9,972 nucleotides of DNA. Source: Clostridiaceae bacterium. Lineage in GTDB: Bacteria; Bacillota_A; Clostridia; Acetivibrionales; Acetivibrionaceae. Location: the NCBI GenBank assembly GCA_012513545.1, contig JAAZCB010000831.1:1-9972 (forward strand), written 5' to 3'. The notes beneath the pieces were generated by a model. The model searched no databases. It had not been told where the DNA came from and worked only from the letters and a program-made list of their open reading frames with translations. The position numbers were made by a program, and so were the translations under genes. Shown one piece after another: positions 6,201-9,972 of the stretch. The first letter of the stretch is position 1, and every line of letters begins with the position of its first letter.

Positions 6201-6366
6201 CTCCGATAAAAAGCTCATATCCTCCTACGCGCTTTCAAGCCTTGCTTCCCTGAATGGAGAAAAAATCATAAACGGAAAAAGCAGCACGCAGATTGCCCCA
6301 GGAGAATTTGCCACGAGGGCTGAAGCTGCAGTGATGTTATATAAAGTTCTAAAAAAGCTTGAGTAA
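3247..6366 (+). CDS. Secreted multi-FN3 surface protein with C-terminal SLH anchor
   Basis: This 1039-residue exported protein begins with a signal peptide (Lys near the start, then the hydrophobic YITAYVALILAVAFC, cleavage probably near residue 31). About nine fibronectin type III modules of some 90 residues follow, starting near residues 32, 119, 209, 299, 389, 484, 580, 671 and 763. Modules 4-9 carry a shared IERK strand and a TYxYRVKA-like strand, and three have WxDxSxxExG; modules 1-3 are more diverged. Residues 857-1038 form three SLH domains. The first has ITRAE (TRAE at 896-899), the second a variant IRRED (954-958), and the third TRAE at 1023-1026 after a longer, weaker first half. 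SLH domains bind pyruvylated secondary cell-wall polysaccharide, so the protein should sit on the cell surface with its FN3 stalk outward. No catalytic, cohesin, dockerin or carbohydrate-binding module is seen, so its partner is unknown. The start is supported by GGGAGG 6 bases upstream. It is monocistronic, with a strong terminator 21 bases after the stop. Confidence 0.93.
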   Translation: MKAAKQLCYITAYVALILAVAFCTSLTVKALSLDANTAVLNSDTQINLSWTSVANAVYYNISRDTYVISSINVDSTRNYLSFEDTELIPQTSYNYTVTAVNPSGKAIGAASQTVTTTQMKSPSFANAHLDINNNVVTLTWVNNSLAVKGTSIYNAEGEQIASTYTDSNTVTFIDPSLESGDSARYFLMSRDNKGHSSSLSEEITVTNLDIPEIQAVIENGTTSITWDKTSDIVYFSLERSKYLNDSWGLWDVIKTKIDEDTVKIKDKPSEQATYRYRLAVDNEKHKGYSNISKPVTKLSAPSNLKCVPVSPGRIDLSWTNPKAGDFRLNIERKGESGGYILLDTVDRNISSYSDAEGILLNHTYSYRVTAFDPDDNTASTASYQIKTVPPSPARELTLDITKPTKITINWEDDSDNESGFIIERKINSQDFLEIGRTLANVTSFSDGSVNSQDRYTYRVISFNPFGNAKSYSNEVSCSTSSIKDPPAILTATPISDTQVDLSWEYDNYAAYRTLIERKSEENEPWKVLAELEAGFSSYTDKKLSQNKQYYYRVKNVLGNNIFSAPYPKEEPGKSVLTKLKAPSELKAVWYTPGLVYLTWLDSYPEDCELVIERKAGNGEYSVIKTLDSDSTSWFNSNLNPDITYTYRIKAVTQDNSSSYSNEANAEELNINAPYNLKYSVTSLTELTLSWEDKSNMETGYKIERKTGLTGTWSEIASIGANSTSYKVKGLNSGTTYFFRVKAYSTSNNLEYSSSEIEVFMKLPPPPSDLKVNISSPSHVVLQWKDNSVDEEGFIIERKSVKDDFIEIARVGRNIQAYTDISTAAGSVYFYRVKAFNSVAGTDYTNMVSIETSPANSFNDLSGVPWAKTAIEDLAAKGIIKGRSEEMGIFAPNDKITRAEFISLVIKVFGIDRTPVGTFKDVLPNHWFYKSVMTAKNMGIVSGTGDNNFNPNEPIRREDIAVIIVKSFKAVDNPLPYYSDSILNGFSDKKLISSYALSSLASLNGEKIINGKSSTQIAPGEFATRAEAAVMLYKVLKKLE

Positions 6367-6387
6367 CTCCCCTATCACTTTTTTCCG

Positions 6388-6420
6388 CCTTCTTAATTTA
6401 AATTAGGAAGGTATTTTTTT
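6388..6420 (+). terminator. Rho-independent terminator of the FN3-SLH gene
   Basis: CCTTCTTAATTT (6388-6399) and AAATTAGGAAGG (6400-6411) form a self-complementary stem with a single G-T wobble; the central TTTAAA must open as the loop. A T run at 6414-6420 follows. It lies 21 bases after the stop codon and separates this gene from the next promoter. Confidence 0.85.
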
Positions 6421-6448
6421 GCATTAACACATAAATACTATTAGTACC

Positions 6449-6477
6449 TTGGAAATTTCAGTATGTTAAGATATAAT
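6449..6477 (+). promoter_or_regulatory. Sigma-A promoter of the pyrophosphohydrolase-pepF-M29 operon
   Basis: TTGGAA (6449-6454), a 17-base spacer and TATAAT (6472-6477) give a perfect -10 and a four-of-six -35. Transcription would begin near 6484, about 29 bases before the ATG at 6513. It follows the upstream terminator, and no other promoter or terminator is evident until 9830, so it probably drives all three genes. Confidence 0.75.
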
Positions 6478-6512
6478 AAGTACATTATAAAAACGGAGGA
6501 CAGACATTATAT

Positions 6513-6869
6513 ATGAACGGTCTAGATTTAACGCAGGCATTGAATTCTCTTCTGGAATTTAGAACTGAACGTGACTGGAGCAAGTTTCACACACCAAGGA
6601 ACCTGTCTGTTTCTATTGCCATAGAAGCAGCTGAGCTTATGGAACATTTCCAGTGGCGCAATGATCAGGAGGTACAAGAGTACCTTAATTCCAACAAGCT
6701 TGATGAAGTGAAGGAAGAAATAGCCGATATTGCTTCCTATCTCCTTCTGCTTTCAAATGATCTCGGAATTGACCTGAACCGGACAATTCTTGAAAAGGTT
6801 CGAAAAAACAATGAAAAATATCCTGTTGATCTGTGCAGGGGAAAGCATAACAAATACACTGAGTTATAA
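6513..6869 (+). CDS. MazG-like nucleotide pyrophosphohydrolase (RS21-C6/DCTPP1 type)
   Basis: This all-alpha NTP pyrophosphohydrolase of 118 residues hydrolyses (d)NTPs to the monophosphate and pyrophosphate. Members of the DCTPP1 branch prefer dCTP and modified dCTP and cleanse the nucleotide pool. The Mg-binding motifs are present: E38-x-x-E41 in IEAAELMEHFQW and E69-x-x-D72 in KEEIADI. From memory, the RDWSKFHTPRNL segment, the FQW that follows and the C-terminal KYTEL closely parallel DCTPP1, which supports that branch over classical two-domain MazG. The length is that of a complete single-domain member. GGAGGA (6495-6500) lies 12 bases before the ATG, longer than usual, but no other in-frame start fits. 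It is the first gene of an apparent operon with two peptidases. Substrate cannot be told from sequence. Confidence 0.88.
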   Translation: MNGLDLTQALNSLLEFRTERDWSKFHTPRNLSVSIAIEAAELMEHFQWRNDQEVQEYLNSNKLDEVKEEIADIASYLLLLSNDLGIDLNRTILEKVRKNNEKYPVDLCRGKHNKYTEL

Positions 6870-6909
6870 CCTTTTACCACTCTTATAATACAAAGGAGGC
6901 TTACTTAAC

Positions 6910-8718
6910 ATGCTTGAATCAAAAACAAATTCACTTCCCAAAAGAGATGAAATACCCCAGAAATACAAATGGAAGCTGGAGGATATATATCAAAGCGTCG
7001 ATAAATGGGAAGAGGACTTTAAAAAGGTCCGAGGGAATGGCGAAAGGATTATCACCTTCAGAGGAACTCTTTCAGAAAGCGCAGAAAACCTTTTAAGCTG
7101 CCTGGAGCTTCGTAATGAGCTTATGTCGCTGATTGAAAAGGTATTTGTATATGCACGCATGAAAAGGGACGAGGACAACGGCAATTCAGTTTACCAGGCT
7201 CTGGCAGACAGAGCTTCAGTACTAATGACAGAGGTCTACGCCGCGTGTTCTTTTATTGTACCCGAAATAATTTCAATGCCTGAGGAGGTTCTCAAAAAAT
7301 ATATTTCATCAAACAGTTCTCTTTCGGTTTACAGGCATATGCTTGATGAAATATTAAGACAAAAGGAGCACATATTATCCGAAAAGGAAGAGGAATTGCT
7401 GGCCTTATCCTCTGAAGTTTCAGGTGCCGCGAGAGATATATTCACCATGCTTAACAACGCGGATATAAAATTTCCGGTAATCAGGGATGAGAATGGCGAA
7501 GAAGTAGAGCTGACAAAGGGAAGATACTCAAAATTTCTTGAGAGCAGGGACAGAAGGGTAAGAAAAGATGCCTTTGGAGCCTTATACAGCACCTACAACA
7601 AGCTCAGGAACACCCTTGGAGCTTCCCTCACAGCCAATGTTAAGGCTGCCAGGTTCTATTCTGCTGCCGGCAAATATCGCTCCTCTCTTGAAGCTTCCCT
7701 TGATTCCGACAATATAGGTATTGATGTATATGATAATCTGATAGATACTGTAAATAATAACCTTCATCTTCTTCACAGGTATCTGAAACTGCGCAAAAAG
7801 GCCCTGGGTCTTGAGGAACTCCATATGTACGACCTGTATGTACCAATGGTTGAGGAGCTCAATAAGAACCTGCCCTATGAAGAAGCAATAAAACTCGTAG
7901 AGGAAGGTATGAAGCCTCTTGGAGACGAATACTTAAGCTACCTGAAGCAGGGCTTTTCCTCGGGCTGGGTGGATGTATATGAAAACCAGGGAAAGACAAG
8001 CGGGGCTTACTCCTGGGGTGCCTACCAGACTCATCCCTATGTTCTTCTGAACTACCAGGGAACAATAAATGACGTCTTTACAATAGCTCACGAAATGGGT
8101 CATGCGCTGCACTCTTTCTACACAAACAGGACACAGCCATATATTTACTCTGAGTATAAAATTTTCGTAGCCGAAGTGGCATCAACTGTAAACGAAACCC
8201 TTTTAATGCAGCACTTGCTTAAGAATACCACCAATAAAACAGAAAAAGCATACCTCTTGAATCATTACCTTGAGCAGTTCCGAGGCACTATTTTCAGGCA
8301 GGTTATGTTTGCAGAGTTTGAAAAGATCATCCATGCAAAATACCAGGCTGGTGAAGCCCTGACGTCCGATGTTCTCAGCGGCATATACATGGATCTCAAT
8401 AAAAAGTATTTTGAAGCCGAAGTGGTAGTAGATAATGACATAAGCATCGAATGGGCAAGAATTCCCCACTTTTACACAAGCTTTTACGTATATAAGTATG
8501 CTACAGGCTTCTCATCAGCGACAGCTATTGCAAACATGATCCTCAACGAAGGAAAACCCGCAGTAGACCGTTATACCGGCTTCTTAAAAAGCGGTGGCTC
8601 AAACTATCCGCTTGAGCTCTTGAAAAATACAGGAGTAGACCTGTATACACCAAAACCAGTACAGGACGCAATGAACGTATTTGATAAAATATTAACCGAA
8701 CTGGAGGCATTGATATGA
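6910..8718 (+). CDS. pepF: Oligoendopeptidase F (peptidase family M3B)
   Basis: This 602-residue cytoplasmic zinc metallopeptidase cuts oligopeptides of roughly 7-17 residues internally; the length is typical of PepF. The zinc motif H394-E395-M-G-H398 lies in IAHEMGHALHSFY, and the third ligand is Glu422 in FVAEVASTVNE, 24 residues after the second His, the family spacing. Helical N-terminal and M3 N-terminal-type segments (about 1-190) precede the catalytic domain (about 200-590). GAYSWGAY upstream of the zinc site and HFYTSFYVYKYATG near residues 518-531 are characteristic substrate-cleft sequences. The start is supported by AGGAGG (6894-6899), 10 bases upstream. It begins 40 bases after the pyrophosphohydrolase and overlaps the next gene at ATGA, which implies translational coupling. 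No defect is seen. Confidence 0.97.
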   Translation: MLESKTNSLPKRDEIPQKYKWKLEDIYQSVDKWEEDFKKVRGNGERIITFRGTLSESAENLLSCLELRNELMSLIEKVFVYARMKRDEDNGNSVYQALADRASVLMTEVYAACSFIVPEIISMPEEVLKKYISSNSSLSVYRHMLDEILRQKEHILSEKEEELLALSSEVSGAARDIFTMLNNADIKFPVIRDENGEEVELTKGRYSKFLESRDRRVRKDAFGALYSTYNKLRNTLGASLTANVKAARFYSAAGKYRSSLEASLDSDNIGIDVYDNLIDTVNNNLHLLHRYLKLRKKALGLEELHMYDLYVPMVEELNKNLPYEEAIKLVEEGMKPLGDEYLSYLKQGFSSGWVDVYENQGKTSGAYSWGAYQTHPYVLLNYQGTINDVFTIAHEMGHALHSFYTNRTQPYIYSEYKIFVAEVASTVNETLLMQHLLKNTTNKTEKAYLLNHYLEQFRGTIFRQVMFAEFEKIIHAKYQAGEALTSDVLSGIYMDLNKKYFEAEVVVDNDISIEWARIPHFYTSFYVYKYATGFSSATAIANMILNEGKPAVDRYTGFLKSGGSNYPLELLKNTGVDLYTPKPVQDAMNVFDKILTELEALI

Positions 8719-9830
8719 AAGATCCTCGTATAGAGACACTTGCAAAAAATCTTATTAATTATTCCATAGCCTTAAAGCCAGGTGAAAAAATACTTATCGA
8801 AGCCATAGGCACCGACATGCCTCTAGCAAAAGAACTGGTAAAGCAGGCGTATAAAGCAGGCGGTATTCCTTATTTAACAATAAAAAATCCTGAACTTATA
8901 AGGGTGCTGCTGAACGGGTGCACCAAACAGCAAATGAAGGATATTGCAGCCTATGAAATTGCCCGGATGAAGGACATGAACGCCTATATCGGTGTCAGGT
9001 CGGGTGAAAACGTAAGCGAGCTTGGAGCCGTTCCCCAGGAAAAAATGAAACTGTACATGGAGCACTACATGAAGCCTCTTCACATAGACTTGCGGGTAAA
9101 GCATACAAGATGGTGCATACTTAGGTATCCAAACAATTCCATGGCACAGCTTGCAGATATGGCAACAGAATATTTTGAGGATTTCTATTTCAAGGTATGT
9201 AACCTTGATTATTCCAAAATGTCAAAAGCCATGGACAATCTTGTAAAAATAATGGAAAAGACAAAAAAGGTCAGAATTACCGGAAAAGACACCGACCTTT
9301 CCTTCTCAATTGAAGGCCTTCCTGCAATAAAGTGTGCCGGACAGCTGAACATCCCTGACGGAGAGGTATTCACGGCACCGGTCAAGAATTCTGTAAACGG
9401 TGTTATAACCTACAATACACCGGCAGTTTATCAGGGAGCTACTTTTGAAAATATACGTCTTGAATTTAAAGACGGTAAAATTATAAACGCTTCTGCAAAT
9501 GATACTGAAAGAATTAACATGATTTTCGACACCGATGAAGGTGCAAGGTATGTCGGAGAATTCGCCATCGGCGTTAACCCGTTTATTGAAAAGCCCATGA
9601 AGGACACCCTCTTTGATGAAAAAATCAAGGGAAGCATACATTTTACTCCGGGAAGCTGTTATGACGAGTGTAATAACGGAAACAAATCCGCCATCCACTG
9701 GGATCTTGTCTTCATCCAAAGGCCTGAATACGGCGGCGGAGAAATCTATTTCGATGATGTATTGGTAAGGAAGGACGGCATTTTTGTATTAGAGGAGCTT
9801 GTATGCCTGAATCCTGAAAACTTGATTTAG
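8715..9830 (+). CDS. Aminopeptidase, family M29 (AmpS/thermophilic aminopeptidase type)
   Basis: This 371-residue cytoplasmic metalloaminopeptidase removes N-terminal residues from peptides and uses two divalent metal ions. The N-terminal half begins with the family opening (LAKNLINYSIALKPGEKILI). The metal-ligand set can be placed by the conserved C-terminal motifs: Glu217 in IPDGEVFTAP, Glu282 in VGEFAIGVNP, His309 in GSIHF, and His328 with Asp330 in SAIHWD. Glu217 to Glu282 is 65 residues, close to the spacing in Thermus enzymes as I recall it. Length is slightly below the usual 400-415 but all core motifs are present. The ATG overlaps the pepF stop by 4 bases. A purine-rich CTGGAGG at 8700-8706, inside pepF, serves as RBS. 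Together the pair would reduce peptides to free amino acids. Confidence 0.94.
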   Translation: MKDPRIETLAKNLINYSIALKPGEKILIEAIGTDMPLAKELVKQAYKAGGIPYLTIKNPELIRVLLNGCTKQQMKDIAAYEIARMKDMNAYIGVRSGENVSELGAVPQEKMKLYMEHYMKPLHIDLRVKHTRWCILRYPNNSMAQLADMATEYFEDFYFKVCNLDYSKMSKAMDNLVKIMEKTKKVRITGKDTDLSFSIEGLPAIKCAGQLNIPDGEVFTAPVKNSVNGVITYNTPAVYQGATFENIRLEFKDGKIINASANDTERINMIFDTDEGARYVGEFAIGVNPFIEKPMKDTLFDEKIKGSIHFTPGSCYDECNNGNKSAIHWDLVFIQRPEYGGGEIYFDDVLVRKDGIFVLEELVCLNPENLI

Positions 9831-9972
9831 TATTGATGATTGTGATGGTAAGTTTTATATTACCAGCTTAATGCAAATTTCGAAACCTTTGTTGGTAAAA
9901 ACATATATTTAAGGGAACAATATATTAATAAAATGAAAAAAAAAGCAGAAAAGCAGACATAAAAAGAAAAAA
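9831..9972. other. Non-coding tail, nothing identified
   Basis: These 142 AT-rich bases after the M29 gene hold a weak GGTAA/TTACC inverted repeat (about 9846-9863) without a T tract, and a nine-codon Met-Lys-rich frame near 9932 that lacks a properly spaced RBS. No terminator, promoter or gene can be supported before the window ends in an A-rich run. Confidence 0.5.

Noticed and set aside
9306..9719. Minus-strand open frame of 137 codons
   Set aside because: It is the shadow of the M29 aminopeptidase, which has a full set of metal ligands in the plus-strand frame.
9846..9863. GGTAA/TTACC hairpin as terminator of the peptidase operon
   Set aside because: The stem is only 5 bp and no T run follows it.

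Overview
The window looks like chromosomal DNA of a low-GC, Gram-positive, anaerobic Clostridia-type bacterium, with the cellulolytic Ruminiclostridium/Acetivibrio group a plausible home. The grounds are strong purine-rich ribosome binding sites, near-consensus sigma-A promoters, CCA-encoding tRNA genes, and a secreted protein made of fibronectin type III modules plus three S-layer homology (SLH) domains. The assignment to a group is inference; no rRNA or other taxonomic marker is present.

Region 1 (1-1200, + strand) is the 3' part of a reverse transcriptase gene cut by the window edge. It has an intact palm core (TDIADFY, GLPIGPQ, FVDDY) and a long helical C-terminal region, the layout of Abi-like/'unknown group' RTs, many of which are phage-defence genes. 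It is visibly more AT-rich than the housekeeping genes further right.

Region 2 (1201-2155) has no intact gene and reads as a graveyard. It contains a broken small membrane-anchored protein gene on the + strand (1409-1758) and, on the - strand, two diverged remnants of the same C-terminal coding end (1274-1360 and 1907-2105). The second remnant still has a good terminator behind it. The region lies against the 3' end of a tRNA-Ser gene, so regions 1 and 2 together look like a decaying accessory insertion beside a tRNA.

Region 3 (2155-3110, - strand) is a translation-related cluster: tRNA-Arg(CCU) with its own promoter and terminator, then tadA (tRNA adenosine deaminase) from a perfect-consensus promoter, then tRNA-Ser(CGA) only 12 bases after the tadA stop, ending in a terminator. 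A 29-base near-perfect palindrome overlaps the tRNA-Arg -10 element and may also carry a divergent promoter for the next gene.

Region 4 (3190-6420, + strand) holds one large gene for an exported, cell-wall-anchored protein of about nine FN3 modules and three SLH domains. A leader with alternative hairpins precedes it and a strong terminator follows it.

Region 5 (6449-9830, + strand) is an apparent operon from one sigma-A promoter: a DCTPP1/MazG-like nucleotide pyrophosphohydrolase, oligoendopeptidase F (pepF), and an M29-family aminopeptidase whose start overlaps the pepF stop. The two peptidases form a logical pair for breaking intracellular peptides down to amino acids. The last 140 bases hold no recognisable gene.

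No CRISPR array, insertion sequence or integrase is visible. The most notable element is the RT with its adjoining decayed DNA. The rest is largely conventional.
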